Translations under genes and position numbers: made by a program
NCBI RefSeq assembly: GCF_902506265.1
Contig: NZ_LR733556.1
Location: forward strand, 765,001-829,000
DNA from: Flavobacterium sp. 9AF
GTDB taxonomy: Bacteria; Bacteroidota; Bacteroidia; Flavobacteriales; Flavobacteriaceae
Length of the DNA stretch: 64,000 nt
Reading direction: 5' to 3'
Shown here: positions 36,936-46,127 of the stretch, piece by piece
How positions within the stretch are numbered: position 1 is the stretch's first letter
Layout of the letters: every line of letters starts with the position of its first letter
The notes under the pieces: model-generated
The model's input: only the letters and a program-made list of their open reading frames with translations
Told to the model about the DNA's origin: nothing
Databases searched by the model: none

Positions 36936-37481
36936 ATGAAGATAATTTTTCAGATAATCGTTATTGCCTCTATTCTTGTAAGTTGTTCAAAACAACAAGC
37001 GAGAAAGCCTATTTCTAAAACGGATGGCAATTTTATTAAAGAATCTATTGAAAGAAACAAAAAATTAATTGCGAGTGAAGAATCCTTAATTAATACAATA
37101 ATTAAAAAAGACACTTTAAAAGAGTATATTGCATCCAATAAAGGTTATTGGTATAAATACATCACTAAAATAGAAGCAAATAGTAATTTACCTGTTAAAG
37201 GTGATATTGCTTTGTTTGATTACGAAATTAATGATATTAATAATAATGTAATTTATTCAAAAGAAGAATTAAAACCACAACAATACACCATCGATAAACA
37301 AAATATAATGATGGGATTAAGAGATGGAATTAAACTAATGAAAAAAGGAGAAACTATAACTTTTTTATTCCCTTCTCATATGGGGTTTGGCTATCATGGA
37401 GATGATAATAAAATAAAATCAAACATGCCTCTAATTTGTACAGTAACTTTAAATGACATTAAAAAAGATACTATTAATTAA
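36936..37481 (+). CDS. gldI: gliding-motility lipoprotein GldI, FKBP-type peptidyl-prolyl isomerase
   Basis: A 181-residue lipoprotein (signal [11 protein letters not shown], lipid Cys near 17) with one FKBP domain in its C-terminal half ([12 protein letters not shown] ... [32 protein letters not shown]). The size, lipoprotein signal and position beside other isomerase genes match GldI of gliding flavobacteria, which is needed for gliding and type IX secretion. It probably assists folding of T9SS or gliding proteins in the periplasm. The next gene begins 46 bases on. Confidence 0.85.
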   Translation: MKIIFQIIVIASILVSCSKQQARKPISKTDGNFIKESIERNKKLIASEESLINTIIKKDTLKEYIASNKGYWYKYITKIEANSNLPVKGDIALFDYEINDINNNVIYSKEELKPQQYTIDKQNIMMGLRDGIKLMKKGETITFLFPSHMGFGYHGDDNKIKSNMPLICTVTLNDIKKDTIN

Positions 37482-37527
37482 TTTTAATGATAAAACAGCA
37501 AACAAACAAAAACAAAATAAATCTACT

Positions 37528-38637
37528 ATGAAACATTTTTTTATCTTTTCATTTACTTTATTACTTTTCTTTACCTCATGTAATGACAAATTTGCAAAAT
37601 TTGAAGACGGTATTTATGCCGATATAGAAACTAACAAAGGAGATATTGTAGTAAAATTAGAATTTGAAAAAACACCTATTACAGTGGCTAATTTCATTTC
37701 TCTTGTCGAAGGAAAAAATCCGTTTGTATCAGGAGAATTTAGTAACAAACCCTTTTATGATGGATTAACTTTTCACAGAGTAATCCCAAATTTCATGATA
37801 CAAGGTGGAGATCCTAATGGTGATGGTTCTGGAAATCCTGGATATAAATTTAAAGATGAATTTCATCCTGATTTAAAACACAATAAAAAAGGAATTTTAT
37901 CAATGGCTAATTCTGGTAAAAACACGAATGGAAGCCAATTTTTTATAACACACAGAGAAACTTCTTGGCTAGATAATGTACATACAGTTTTTGGAGAAGT
38001 AATGGAAGGATTAGATGTTGTAGATTCAATAGAAGGAAATGATAACATTTATAAAATATCTATCATTAGAAAAGGAGCTAAAGCAAAAAAGTTTGATGCA
38101 GTAAAAATTTTTAAAGAATATTATAAAGTAGCTGCTGAAGTTCAAAAAAAGGAAGAAGAAGAACAACGTTTAGCAGCTTTAAAAGTGGAAGAAACAAAAA
38201 AGTTAAAAGCAGAAGAAATTGCTAAATTAAAAGAAGAAGGTACTAAAACAAAATCAGGTGTTATTTACAAATACTTAACTAAAGGAGAAGGCAATAAACC
38301 TAAAAAAGGATCAAAAGTATTTGTATATTATGCTGGTTTTTTACCTAATGGAGAACTTTTTGATTCCAATTATGAAAGTGTATCTCAAACCTTTGCTAAA
38401 TATGACCCAATAAGAGCTCAACAGAATGGATATAAACCTTTTCCTTTTGAATTTGGTAGTAAACAAGGATTAATTCCAGGATTTATTGAAGGGATTGAAT
38501 TACTTTCTTTTGGAGACAAAATTATGGTTTATATACCTTCAAATTTAGGATATGGAAGTCAAGGTGCTGGAAATGTAATCCCTCCAAATACCGATATTAT
38601 TTTTGAGATAGAAATTTTAGAAAACATGCCAAATTAA
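37528..38637 (+). CDS. cyclophilin-FKBP fusion peptidyl-prolyl isomerase, lipoprotein (copy 1)
   Basis: A 369-residue lipoprotein from the ATG at 37528, chosen because its signal ([14 protein letters not shown]) starts there. The cyclophilin domain (about 25-185) shows [35 protein letters not shown] and HTVFGEV. A charged coiled linker ([15 protein letters not shown]) joins it to an FKBP domain (about 250-369, [39 protein letters not shown]). Two isomerase families in one chain make it a dual-family immunophilin. It is followed after 11 bases by a paralogue, both directly behind gldI. Confidence 0.92.
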   Translation: MKHFFIFSFTLLLFFTSCNDKFAKFEDGIYADIETNKGDIVVKLEFEKTPITVANFISLVEGKNPFVSGEFSNKPFYDGLTFHRVIPNFMIQGGDPNGDGSGNPGYKFKDEFHPDLKHNKKGILSMANSGKNTNGSQFFITHRETSWLDNVHTVFGEVMEGLDVVDSIEGNDNIYKISIIRKGAKAKKFDAVKIFKEYYKVAAEVQKKEEEEQRLAALKVEETKKLKAEEIAKLKEEGTKTKSGVIYKYLTKGEGNKPKKGSKVFVYYAGFLPNGELFDSNYESVSQTFAKYDPIRAQQNGYKPFPFEFGSKQGLIPGFIEGIELLSFGDKIMVYIPSNLGYGSQGAGNVIPPNTDIIFEIEILENMPN

Positions 38638-38648
38638 TTATATTCACA

Positions 38649-39752
38649 ATGAACACAAAAAAGATAGCTTTTTTTATTGCCATCCTTTGTAGCACTTTTT
38701 ATGCTGCATTAGCTCAAAAAAACGAAGGATTATTTGCAGAAATAACAACCTCTAAAGGAAAAATCCTTTTACAATTAGAATTTGAAAAAACACCTATCAC
38801 TGTAGCTAATTTTGTATCTCTAGCAGAAGGAAAAAACTCCTTTGTAAAAGAAGAATTAAAAGGTAAACCTTTTTATAATGGCTTAAAATTTCATAGAGTA
38901 ATCGCTAATTTTATGATTCAAGGTGGTGATCCTCAAGGAACAGGAGCTGGTGATCCAGGATATAAGTTTGTGGATGAAATCGTTACCGAATTAAAACATG
39001 ACAAAGCAGGTATCCTATCAATGGCTAACGCTGGTCCTGGTACAAATGGAAGCCAGTTTTTTATTACTCATAAAGAAACTCCTTGGTTAGATGGAAAACA
39101 TACTGTTTTTGGACACGTAATTCAAGGACAAGAAGTGGTAGATGCTATCGCTCAAAATGACGCTATTGAAAAAATAACGATTATTAGAAATGGTAAATTA
39201 GCAAAAAAATTCAAAGCTGAAAAAGTCTTCGAAACCTACATGAAAGAAAAAGAAGAGAAAGATAAAATTGAAGCTCAAAAAAAGAAAGAATTTGAAGCCA
39301 AACTACAACAAACAATCACAGATAAAAAGGTTTATTTTGAAAGTAAAAACAAAGAAGCTGTTCTATTACCTTCTGGCTTGAAATACATTATCACTCAAAA
39401 AGGTAACGGGATTAAACCAGCAGATGGTTCTCAAGTTTATATTCATTACGCAGGTTATTTTGAAGATGGAAAACTATTTGATAGTAGTTACGAAGAAGTA
39501 AGCAAAGCTTATGGTAAATTTGATCAAAATAGAGCGAATCAAAATGGTTATTTGCCTTTTCCTTTTCAATATGGTAATAAAGGAGGATTAATTCCTGGTT
39601 TTCTGGAAGGCGTAAATAATATGAATTTAGGGGACAAAGTACTTCTTTTTATCCCTTCAGAATTAGGTTATGGAAAAACGGGTGCTGGTGGTGTGATTCC
39701 TCCTAATACTAATTTAATTTTTGAAGTTGAATTATTAGAAAAACAACAATAA
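38649..39752 (+). CDS. cyclophilin-FKBP fusion peptidyl-prolyl isomerase, secreted (copy 2)
   Basis: A 367-residue paralogue of the preceding gene with the same order: cyclophilin ([33 protein letters not shown]), charged helical linker (about 195-240), and FKBP ([42 protein letters not shown]). Its signal peptide ([13 protein letters not shown]) has no lipobox Cys, so this copy is probably soluble in the periplasm while copy 1 is membrane-anchored. A terminator follows at once, closing the gene run from 35550. Confidence 0.92.
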   Translation: MNTKKIAFFIAILCSTFYAALAQKNEGLFAEITTSKGKILLQLEFEKTPITVANFVSLAEGKNSFVKEELKGKPFYNGLKFHRVIANFMIQGGDPQGTGAGDPGYKFVDEIVTELKHDKAGILSMANAGPGTNGSQFFITHKETPWLDGKHTVFGHVIQGQEVVDAIAQNDAIEKITIIRNGKLAKKFKAEKVFETYMKEKEEKDKIEAQKKKEFEAKLQQTITDKKVYFESKNKEAVLLPSGLKYIITQKGNGIKPADGSQVYIHYAGYFEDGKLFDSSYEEVSKAYGKFDQNRANQNGYLPFPFQYGNKGGLIPGFLEGVNNMNLGDKVLLFIPSELGYGKTGAGGVIPPNTNLIFEVELLEKQQ

Positions 39753-39756
39753 TTAG

Positions 39757-39790
39757 AAAGCTCCAATTTTTAGATTGGAGCTTTTTTTTT
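39757..39790 (+). terminator. terminator after the tandem isomerase genes
   Basis: An 11-bp perfect stem (AAAGCTCCAAT / ATTGGAGCTTT) with a six-base loop is followed by a long T run, starting five bases after the stop codon. Confidence 0.92.
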
Positions 39791-39802
39791 ATTTCAAAAG
39801 AA

Positions 39803-40324
39803 CTACTTCGATTTCTCACCCACAAAATAATCACTTTGATTTTTAAACAACACATTAAAAGTAGTTAAACTACCATAAATTCTAGTAATATATTGTTGCA
39901 TTTCTATCTTTTCATTTTGTTCTAAATTACTTGAATTAATCTTTTGTTCCATTACCCTCACACGATCTCTAACCATTACAATTTTATTAAAAAAAGTATC
40001 AATAGGCACTTCTTTATTTTGAGTAGCTGTACCAGGTTCAAGTATTAATTTGCCCCCTTTCCATTTATCAGCGATAGATACTTTTGGACCTATATCACTA
40101 TATTTTTCTAGAATTCCTTTTAGCATTTTTTCAACTTCAAAAAAACTAACCGTATCAACCTCATCCTCAACAGCCTCAATCACTTCAATTTCTTCGTCTA
40201 AAGTAATTGTCTCAACACCTTTATCTATAAACGTAACCCAATAATATTTAGAAGTAACATTTGTAATTACCCCTACACCATATTCATTATGTTTAATTCT
40301 TGAACCAATTCCTAATAATTTCAT
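39803..40324 (-). CDS. conserved hypothetical protein with CarD/Tudor-like N-terminus
   Basis: A 173-residue soluble protein from the ATG at 40324. The N-terminal 40 residues (GIGSRIKHNEYGVGVITNVT ...) have the pattern of a small Tudor/CarD-type beta-barrel that often contacts RNA polymerase or nucleic acid. The remainder is helical, with an acidic linker (EVIEAVEDEVDT) and a long helical C-terminus. I know no assigned function. It faces the thioesterase gene divergently. Confidence 0.7.
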   Translation of the reverse strand: MKLLGIGSRIKHNEYGVGVITNVTSKYYWVTFIDKGVETITLDEEIEVIEAVEDEVDTVSFFEVEKMLKGILEKYSDIGPKVSIADKWKGGKLILEPGTATQNKEVPIDTFFNKIVMVRDRVRVMEQKINSSNLEQNEKIEMQQYITRIYGSLTTFNVLFKNQSDYFVGEKSK

Positions 40325-40354
40325 AATATAAATAACTTTAAAACTCAAATATAT

Positions 40355-40362
40355 TAAATTTG
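40355..40362 (+). promoter_or_regulatory. -7 promoter element for the acyl-CoA thioesterase gene
   Basis: TAAATTTG matches TAnnTTTG and ends 18 bases before the ATG at 40381. It lies inside a possible longer reading frame beginning at 40360, which argues for the later start. No clear TTG is seen at the -33 position. Confidence 0.5.
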
Positions 40363-40380
40363 CAACATAATTTTTATACT

Positions 40381-40824
40381 ATGAGCGCAATAAACACAAA
40401 TGATTTTAGATTTTCAATGCCATTAAGTATTCGTTGGAATGACTTAGACCCATTAAACCATGTAAATAATGTATATTATTTTGAATATTTTCAAATTGGA
40501 CGTGGTCATTACATGCTAGCTGCTAGTAAACAATGGGATTGGACAAAAAACATGTTTGTTATTGCTCACATCGAATGCGACTATTATAAAGAATTAAAGT
40601 TAACTGCTAAACAACCAAGCATTAAATTGCGCACTTCTACAATTGGTTCCAAGAGTTTTGAAATCGAATATCTTATTACAAGTTTAGACAAAGAGAATAA
40701 CGAAATTATTCATGCCAAAGGTAAAAGTGTGCAAGTTTTAGTGGATATTTCTATAGGAAAATCGGTTGAAATTCCTGATTGGTTACGTGAAGACCTAACT
40801 CAATACGAACCTGTTTTAAGCTAA
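40381..40824 (+). CDS. acyl-CoA thioesterase, 4-hydroxybenzoyl-CoA thioesterase fold
   Basis: A 147-residue hot-dog fold thioesterase of the YbgC/FadM group. The active-site motif RWNDLDPLNHVNNVYYFEYF (residues 18-37) has the catalytic Asp and the HVNN turn of the family. The substrate, probably a medium- or long-chain acyl-CoA, is not fixed by sequence. It overlaps by four bases at its 3' end with the convergent YjbR-family gene. Confidence 0.88.
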   Translation: MSAINTNDFRFSMPLSIRWNDLDPLNHVNNVYYFEYFQIGRGHYMLAASKQWDWTKNMFVIAHIECDYYKELKLTAKQPSIKLRTSTIGSKSFEIEYLITSLDKENNEIIHAKGKSVQVLVDISIGKSVEIPDWLREDLTQYEPVLS

Positions 40825-41162
40825 TTTTTTTTTACTAATTGTACTAATTTCTTTGGTGCAACATTACTATATGCGGTAGCAATCGCATCATGAAATAAAT
40901 CTTCATGTACGATACTTAAATCTACAACTGTCCAACCTTGCTTACCCCATGCGTTTGGAACAGGATAAATTGCATTGCCTTTACCTGATGAAAACACATC
41001 TTGTTCTTCTAAGGATAATTTTAAAGTTATAATATGATTAGAATGAGAATACGTTACGAAGATTTTCTTTTTCACTTGAAAAGAAATTTTCTCAAAATGT
41101 GGTGCTTCTTCTACTTCTGGAAAAGAAAAAACGTGTTTACGTAAGGCTTCAATAGTAATCAT
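40821..41162 (-). CDS. MmcQ/YjbR family protein
   Basis: A 113-residue protein of the MmcQ/YjbR (DUF419) family, with the CyaY-like DNA-binding fold. Typical segments are FSFPEVEEAPHFEKISFQV and PNAWGKQGWTVVDLS. Physiological role not established. Its 3' end overlaps the thioesterase gene, a tail-to-tail arrangement. Confidence 0.88.
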   Translation of the reverse strand: MITIEALRKHVFSFPEVEEAPHFEKISFQVKKKIFVTYSHSNHIITLKLSLEEQDVFSSGKGNAIYPVPNAWGKQGWTVVDLSIVHEDLFHDAIATAYSNVAPKKLVQLVKKN

Positions 41163-41270
41163 ATTGGTTTTAATGTTTTACTAAATGTACAAAAAATAGT
41201 GTATTCTTTAATCTAAAGTATTAACATTTAATTCTGAATAAGGCTATTAGCTTTTATCCTTACAAATTGG

Positions 41271-41278
41271 TATCTTTG
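41271..41278 (+). promoter_or_regulatory. -7 promoter element for uvrA
   Basis: TATCTTTG matches TAnnTTTG and ends 18 bases before the ATG at 41297. It sits inside a longer possible reading frame from 41267 (TTG), so transcription would start after that codon and the ATG is the true start. No convincing -33 TTG is present. Confidence 0.55.
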
Positions 41279-41296
41279 CGTTTTGCCAAAAAAATT

Positions 41297-44128
41297 ATGC
41301 TAAACACAGAAGAAACTATAGAAATTATTGGTGCGAGAGCTCATAATCTAAAAAATATTGATGTTGTCATTCCTCGCGAAAAATTAGTTGTTATAACTGG
41401 TTTATCGGGTTCAGGAAAATCTTCCTTAGCTTTTGATACTATTTATGCTGAAGGTCAGAGAAGATATATTGAAACCTTTTCAGCTTATGCACGCCAATTT
41501 CTAGGTGGCTTAGAACGCCCTGATGTAGATAAAATTGATGGTCTTTCGCCTGTAATTGCTATCGAACAAAAAACAACTAGTAAGAGTCCACGTTCTACTG
41601 TAGGTACGATTACAGAAATCTATGATTTTCTCCGATTATTATATGCTCGTGCTGCGGATGCCTACAGTTACAATACGGGAGAAAAAATGGTTTCATATTC
41701 CGATGAGCAAATTAAAAACCTCATCATTGAGGATTTTCAAGGGAAAAGAATCAATATTTTAGCTCCTGTTATTCGTTCAAGAAAAGGTCATTATAGAGAG
41801 TTATTTGAACAAATTTCCAAACAAGGCTTTCTAAAAGTACGCGTGGATGGGCAAATTCGCGATTTAGAATTTGGCATGAAAGTCGATCGTTACAAAACAC
41901 ACGATATTGAAATTGTAATCGATAGAATGGCAATTGAAAACAATGAAGAAACAGAAAAAAGATTAGCTGAAAGTATCAATACAGCTATGTATCATGGTGA
42001 AGATGTTTTATTAGTAATCGAACAAGAAAGTCAAGAAGTACGTTTTTATAGTAGAAGTTTAATGTGTCCTACCTCTGGTATTTCTTATCCTAATCCAGAA
42101 CCCAATAACTTTTCATTCAATTCACCAAAAGGAGCGTGCCCTACATGCAATGGTTTAGGGACTGTTAATGAAATTAATCTTTCTAAAATTGTTCCCAATC
42201 CTAAAGCATCCATCAAAAGTGGTGGTTTTGCACCGTTAGGCGAATATAAAAACTCATGGATTTTCAAACAACTTGAAATTATTGCACAAAAGTATAATTT
42301 CAAATTAACAGATGCTATTGATACCCTTCCAGAAGAAGCCATGCAAATGATTTTATACGGTGGAAATGAAAAATTTTCAGTTGTATCTAAAGTTATGGGA
42401 ATTACAAAAGATTATAAAATTGATTTTGAAGGAATCTCTAATTTTATTAAAAATCAATACGATGAAAGTGGTTCCTCTTCAATTAGAAGATGGGCTAAAG
42501 AATTTATGGACGAAAAAAATTGTCCCGAATGTAATGGTTCACGTTTAAAAAAAGAATCTCTTTATTTTAAAATCAATAATAAAAATATTGGTGATTTAGT
42601 TCAAATGGATATTTCTGAATTGTCCGATTGGTTTTACGATTTACCCAACCACTTATCTGAAAAACAAAAAACGATTGCAACCGAAATTTTAAAAGAAATT
42701 ACCACTCGTCTTCAATTTTTATTAGATGTCGGTTTAAATTATTTATCTTTAAATAGAGGTTCAAAAACATTATCTGGTGGTGAGGCACAACGCATTCGTT
42801 TAGCCACACAAATTGGTTCACAATTAGTAGGCGTATTATATATTTTAGATGAACCAAGTATTGGTTTGCATCAAAGAGATAATGAAAGACTTATAAAATC
42901 TTTAGAAAGTCTTCGCGACTTAGGAAATTCTGTCATTGTGGTTGAGCACGATAAAGACATGATTTTGGTGGCTGATTATGTTATTGATATTGGTCCAAAA
43001 GCAGGTCGTTTTGGTGGTAAAATTATTAGTGAAGGAACACCCAAAGAGATTTTATCTCACAATACTATTACCGCTCAATATCTAAACGGAAAAATGGAAA
43101 TAGAAGTTCCTAAAACCAGACGAGAAGGTAATGGAAAAATAGTAAAATTAACTGGTGCGACAGGAAATAATTTAAAAAATGTAACTGTTGAATTTCCATT
43201 AGGAAAATTAATCTGTGTCACTGGGGTTTCTGGTAGTGGAAAATCTACTTTAATTAATGAAACTTTATATCCTATTCTTAATGCTCATTTTTTTAATGGA
43301 GTGAAGGAACCTCAACCTTACAAAAAAATTGAAGGTTTAGAACATATAGACAAAGTAATTGATATAGACCAAAGTCCTATTGGAAGAACTCCAAGGAGTA
43401 ATCCAGCGACTTACACCGACGTTTTTTCTGAAATTAGAAACTTATTCACTTTAACTCCTGAAGCTCAAATCAGAGGCTATAAAGCAGGGCGTTTCAGTTT
43501 TAATGTAAAAGGTGGTCGTTGTGAAACATGTGAAGGTTCTGGAGTAAGAACCATTGAAATGAGTTTTTTACCCGATGTATATGTAGAATGTGAAACCTGT
43601 CAAGGAAAACGTTTTAACCGTGAAACTTTGGAAATTAGATACAAAGGAAAATCAATTTCTGACGTTTTAGATATGACGGTTGATGAAGCGGTTGATTTTT
43701 TCGAAAATATTCCAAAAATTTACAGAAAAGTAAAAACCATTCAAGATGTAGGTTTGGGTTATATTACTTTAGGACAGCAAAGCACAACACTTTCAGGTGG
43801 AGAAGCACAACGCGTAAAACTAGCAACAGAATTATCTAAAAAAGACACAGGAAACACTTTTTATATATTAGACGAACCTACCACAGGCTTACATTTTGAA
43901 GATATTCGTGTTTTAATGGATGTGATTAACAAATTAGTAGATAAAGGCAACACCGTTTTAATTATCGAACATAACTTAGATGTCGTAAAATTAGCCGATT
44001 ATGTAATTGATATTGGCTACGAAGGTGGTAAAGGTGGCGGACAATTAGTAGCCAAAGGAACACCCGAAGAAATTGTTACAAATAAAAAAAGCTACACGGC
44101 TCAGTTTTTGAAAAAAGAATTATCTTAG
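41297..44128 (+). CDS. uvrA: excinuclease ABC subunit A
   Basis: The 943-residue damage-recognition ATPase of nucleotide excision repair. It has two ABC modules: first Walker A GLSGSGKS (35-42) and signature [16 protein letters not shown]; second Walker [10 protein letters not shown] and [16 protein letters not shown]. Zinc-finger cysteines occur in [24 protein letters not shown] and CETCQGKRF. Length is normal. The next gene, of the LOG family, follows after 32 bases and may share the transcript. Confidence 0.97.
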   Translation: MLNTEETIEIIGARAHNLKNIDVVIPREKLVVITGLSGSGKSSLAFDTIYAEGQRRYIETFSAYARQFLGGLERPDVDKIDGLSPVIAIEQKTTSKSPRSTVGTITEIYDFLRLLYARAADAYSYNTGEKMVSYSDEQIKNLIIEDFQGKRINILAPVIRSRKGHYRELFEQISKQGFLKVRVDGQIRDLEFGMKVDRYKTHDIEIVIDRMAIENNEETEKRLAESINTAMYHGEDVLLVIEQESQEVRFYSRSLMCPTSGISYPNPEPNNFSFNSPKGACPTCNGLGTVNEINLSKIVPNPKASIKSGGFAPLGEYKNSWIFKQLEIIAQKYNFKLTDAIDTLPEEAMQMILYGGNEKFSVVSKVMGITKDYKIDFEGISNFIKNQYDESGSSSIRRWAKEFMDEKNCPECNGSRLKKESLYFKINNKNIGDLVQMDISELSDWFYDLPNHLSEKQKTIATEILKEITTRLQFLLDVGLNYLSLNRGSKTLSGGEAQRIRLATQIGSQLVGVLYILDEPSIGLHQRDNERLIKSLESLRDLGNSVIVVEHDKDMILVADYVIDIGPKAGRFGGKIISEGTPKEILSHNTITAQYLNGKMEIEVPKTRREGNGKIVKLTGATGNNLKNVTVEFPLGKLICVTGVSGSGKSTLINETLYPILNAHFFNGVKEPQPYKKIEGLEHIDKVIDIDQSPIGRTPRSNPATYTDVFSEIRNLFTLTPEAQIRGYKAGRFSFNVKGGRCETCEGSGVRTIEMSFLPDVYVECETCQGKRFNRETLEIRYKGKSISDVLDMTVDEAVDFFENIPKIYRKVKTIQDVGLGYITLGQQSTTLSGGEAQRVKLATELSKKDTGNTFYILDEPTTGLHFEDIRVLMDVINKLVDKGNTVLIIEHNLDVVKLADYVIDIGYEGGKGGGQLVAKGTPEEIVTNKKSYTAQFLKKELS

Positions 44129-44160
44129 CAGGCTTGTTTAATTTTAAAACTGAAAAGAAG

Positions 44161-44886
44161 ATGGCATTAGATCAATACGAAAACGAAGATCATAGAATAC
44201 AAGAAAAGTTTAAACAAAAAACTTGGAACGAAATAAGAACCAACGATTCTTGGGCAATATTTAAAATCATGTCCGAATTTGTTAATGGATACGAAGCCAT
44301 GGGTAGAATCGGCCCTTGCGTTTCCATTTTTGGTTCTGCACGCACAAAACCTGAAGATAAATATTATTTGTTAGCTGAAAAAATTGCGTATAAAATTAGT
44401 AAAGGAGGTTATGGTATAATTACAGGTGGTGGTCCAGGTATTATGGAAGCTGGTAATAAAGGAGCACATCATGGTGGTGGAACTTCAGTGGGTTTAAATA
44501 TCGATTTACCTTTTGAACAACATTTCAATCCTTACATCGACAGAGATAAAAACTTAAATTTCGATTACTTTTTCGTGAGAAAAGTAATGTTTGTAAAATA
44601 TTCGCAAGGATTTGTAGTAATGCCTGGTGGTTTTGGAACATTGGATGAATTATTCGAAGCAATTACATTAATTCAAACTAAAAAAATAGCCAAATTCCCT
44701 ATCATTTTAGTAGGCACAGAATTTTGGACAGGTTTGATGGATTGGGTTAAAGCTACTTTATTAGAAAAATTCAACAATATTAGTCCTGGAGATTTAGACT
44801 TATTTTCTATTGTTGACAATGAAGATCAAGTATTAGAAGTGTTAGATAACTTTTACAAAAAGTACAATTTATCACCAAATTTCTAA
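44161..44886 (+). CDS. TIGR00730 (LOG) family Rossmann protein
   Basis: A 241-residue protein of the lysine-decarboxylase-like/LOG family. The signatures are SIFGSART, GIITGGGPGIMEAGNKGA and MPGGFGTLDELFEAI, the last being the PGGxGTxxE motif found in cytokinin-riboside 5'-monophosphate phosphoribohydrolases and in PpnN. I chose the ATG at 44161, preceded by a GAAAAGAAG sequence. The likely role is hydrolysis of nucleoside monophosphates; no direct evidence for the substrate. Confidence 0.9.
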   Translation: MALDQYENEDHRIQEKFKQKTWNEIRTNDSWAIFKIMSEFVNGYEAMGRIGPCVSIFGSARTKPEDKYYLLAEKIAYKISKGGYGIITGGGPGIMEAGNKGAHHGGGTSVGLNIDLPFEQHFNPYIDRDKNLNFDYFFVRKVMFVKYSQGFVVMPGGFGTLDELFEAITLIQTKKIAKFPIILVGTEFWTGLMDWVKATLLEKFNNISPGDLDLFSIVDNEDQVLEVLDNFYKKYNLSPNF

Positions 44887-44911
44887 AATTTACAGGATAC
44901 CTTTTTTAAAT

Positions 44912-44949
44912 AAAAAACCACAAATTCATATTTTGATTTGTGGTTTTTT
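44912..44949. terminator. terminator after LOG-family gene
   Basis: A 14-bp perfect stem (AAAAAACCACAAAT / ATTTGTGGTTTTTT) with a ten-base loop, T-rich on both strands, so it can serve both the plus-strand gene and the convergent minus-strand cluster. Confidence 0.9.
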
Positions 44950-44968
44950 AGTAACTATTTTTAAATAA

Positions 44969-45014
44969 TTTACTTTTTACTTTTTACTTTTTTTACTTTT
45001 CACTTTTTACTTTA
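44969..45014. repeat. short tandem repeat of a TTTTTAC-type 7-mer
   Basis: About six imperfect copies of a 7-base unit (TTTTTAC, with variants TTTTCAC and an 8- or 9-base T-expanded copy) run across the 3' end of the small DUF2892 gene and beyond its stop codon at 44993-44995. Copy-number change would shift the frame and alter the C-terminus of that protein. Confidence 0.7.
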
Positions 45015-45205
45015 CAGGTATTAATTCCTAATAAAGTATATAAAGGACAAAATTGTATTAAAGAAGTAAGAATCATTATTATTCCTACTGCTAAAGCAAC
45101 CCATTTCCATGTACCTTCTACTAAATCGGATAAACCAAAAACAAATGCAACAATTCCAATAATAACACGGAGAAAACGATCTCCTTTTCCCATATTTTTT
45201 TTCAT
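44993..45205 (-). CDS. DUF2892 (YgaP-type) small membrane protein
   Basis: A 70-residue protein from the ATG at 45205. It starts MGKGDRFLRVIIGIVAFVFG, the standard DUF2892/YgaP transmembrane signature, and has two helices and the conserved CPLYTLLGINTC near the end. In E. coli YgaP this unit is fused to a rhodanese domain; here the rhodanese is the separate gene just upstream (29-base gap). The last residues are encoded by a tandem repeat. Confidence 0.85.
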   Translation of the reverse strand: MKKNMGKGDRFLRVIIGIVAFVFGLSDLVEGTWKWVALAVGIIMILTSLIQFCPLYTLLGINTCKVKSEK

Positions 45206-45234
45206 AATTGTAGTTTTATTTAGTTCGTAAAAAA

Positions 45235-45621
45235 TTATTCTACACTTTTGCCATCTGCTTTCCAAGCTAAAATACCTCCATCTAAATCAATTATCGTTGT
45301 AAAACCAAGTTCTTTTAACTGACCGCAAGCTCTTCCACTTCTTCCACCTGATTTACAATATACTAATATAGGTTTTGTTTTATCTAAACTTTCAATTTGT
45401 TGTTTAAAATTTGAATCGTTGCTATTAATATTGATTGCATTTTTTAAATGACCACTCGCAAATTCTTCCGGAGTTCTTACATCTACTAATTGCACTCCTT
45501 CTTCTTTCATTTTTTCTTCAAAAACAGTTGTATTTACTAATTTAATATCATCTGTTTGCGATTTTACACAAGAAGTTGCTATAAAAAACAACATAAAAAC
45601 AATTCCTATTTTTATTTTCAT
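45235..45621 (-). CDS. rhodanese-domain lipoprotein
   Basis: A 128-residue exported protein (signal VFMLFFIATSC, lipid Cys) with a single rhodanese domain. The substrate-binding loop is VYCKSGGRSGRA, with the catalytic Cys. It could transfer sulfane sulfur or serve as a thiol-redox partner. It lies between a thioredoxin gene (upstream) and a YgaP-like membrane gene (downstream), all on one strand. Confidence 0.9.
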   Translation of the reverse strand: MKIKIGIVFMLFFIATSCVKSQTDDIKLVNTTVFEEKMKEEGVQLVDVRTPEEFASGHLKNAININSNDSNFKQQIESLDKTKPILVYCKSGGRSGRACGQLKELGFTTIIDLDGGILAWKADGKSVE

Positions 45622-45678
45622 TATAACTAAATATTTAATTTTATTTTTACACGATATCAATCAAATTTACAAAAAAAA

Positions 45679-45981
45679 TCAATTGAAATGCTGATTTACA
45701 ATACTAACCAAATCTTTAGAAGATACCACACCTGATTGTCTCCATAACATCTTTCCTTCTTTAAACAAAATTAATGTGGGTACACCTCGTACACTAAATT
45801 CCGAAGCCAAATCTTGATATTGATCCACATTAATTTTTATTATCCTCACATTATCCTTTAAAACAGCTTTAGTTTCTTGTAAAATTGGAGACATTGTCTT
45901 ACATGGCCCACACCATTCAGCATAGAAATCTACAAGAACCAACTCTTTTTGATTTATTAAACTATTAAATTTTGCATTCAT
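45679..45981 (-). CDS. thioredoxin family protein
   Basis: A 100-residue classical thioredoxin with the active site AEWCGPCKTM and the cis-Pro loop VRGVPTLILF. There is no signal peptide when the ATG at 45981 is used, so it is cytoplasmic. It precedes the rhodanese and DUF2892 genes, and the three probably form a sulfur/redox operon. Confidence 0.92.
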   Translation of the reverse strand: MNAKFNSLINQKELVLVDFYAEWCGPCKTMSPILQETKAVLKDNVRIIKINVDQYQDLASEFSVRGVPTLILFKEGKMLWRQSGVVSSKDLVSIVNQHFN

Positions 45982-46102
45982 AACTTTTCTTTTTCTAAAG
46001 TGTAAATTTACAAATTTGTATTCGTAAGCGATGTAATCTTTGTTACAGAATAGTAAAATAGGGAACAATATTTAAATCTTTCTTATCCAAAAAAAGATTA
46101 TG

Positions 46103-46110
46103 TACCTTTG
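46103..46110 (+). promoter_or_regulatory. -7 promoter element for the DEAD-type helicase gene
   Basis: TACCTTTG matches TAnnTTTG and ends 17 bases before the ATG at 46128. The -33 TTG is not evident. Confidence 0.5.
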
Positions 46111-46127
46111 TACAAATTTAATTTGAG

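Noticed and set aside
44969..45014. TTTTTAC tandem units as a CRISPR or origin iteron array
   Set aside because: Units are only 7 bases with no spacers, and no cas, dnaA or rep gene is near.
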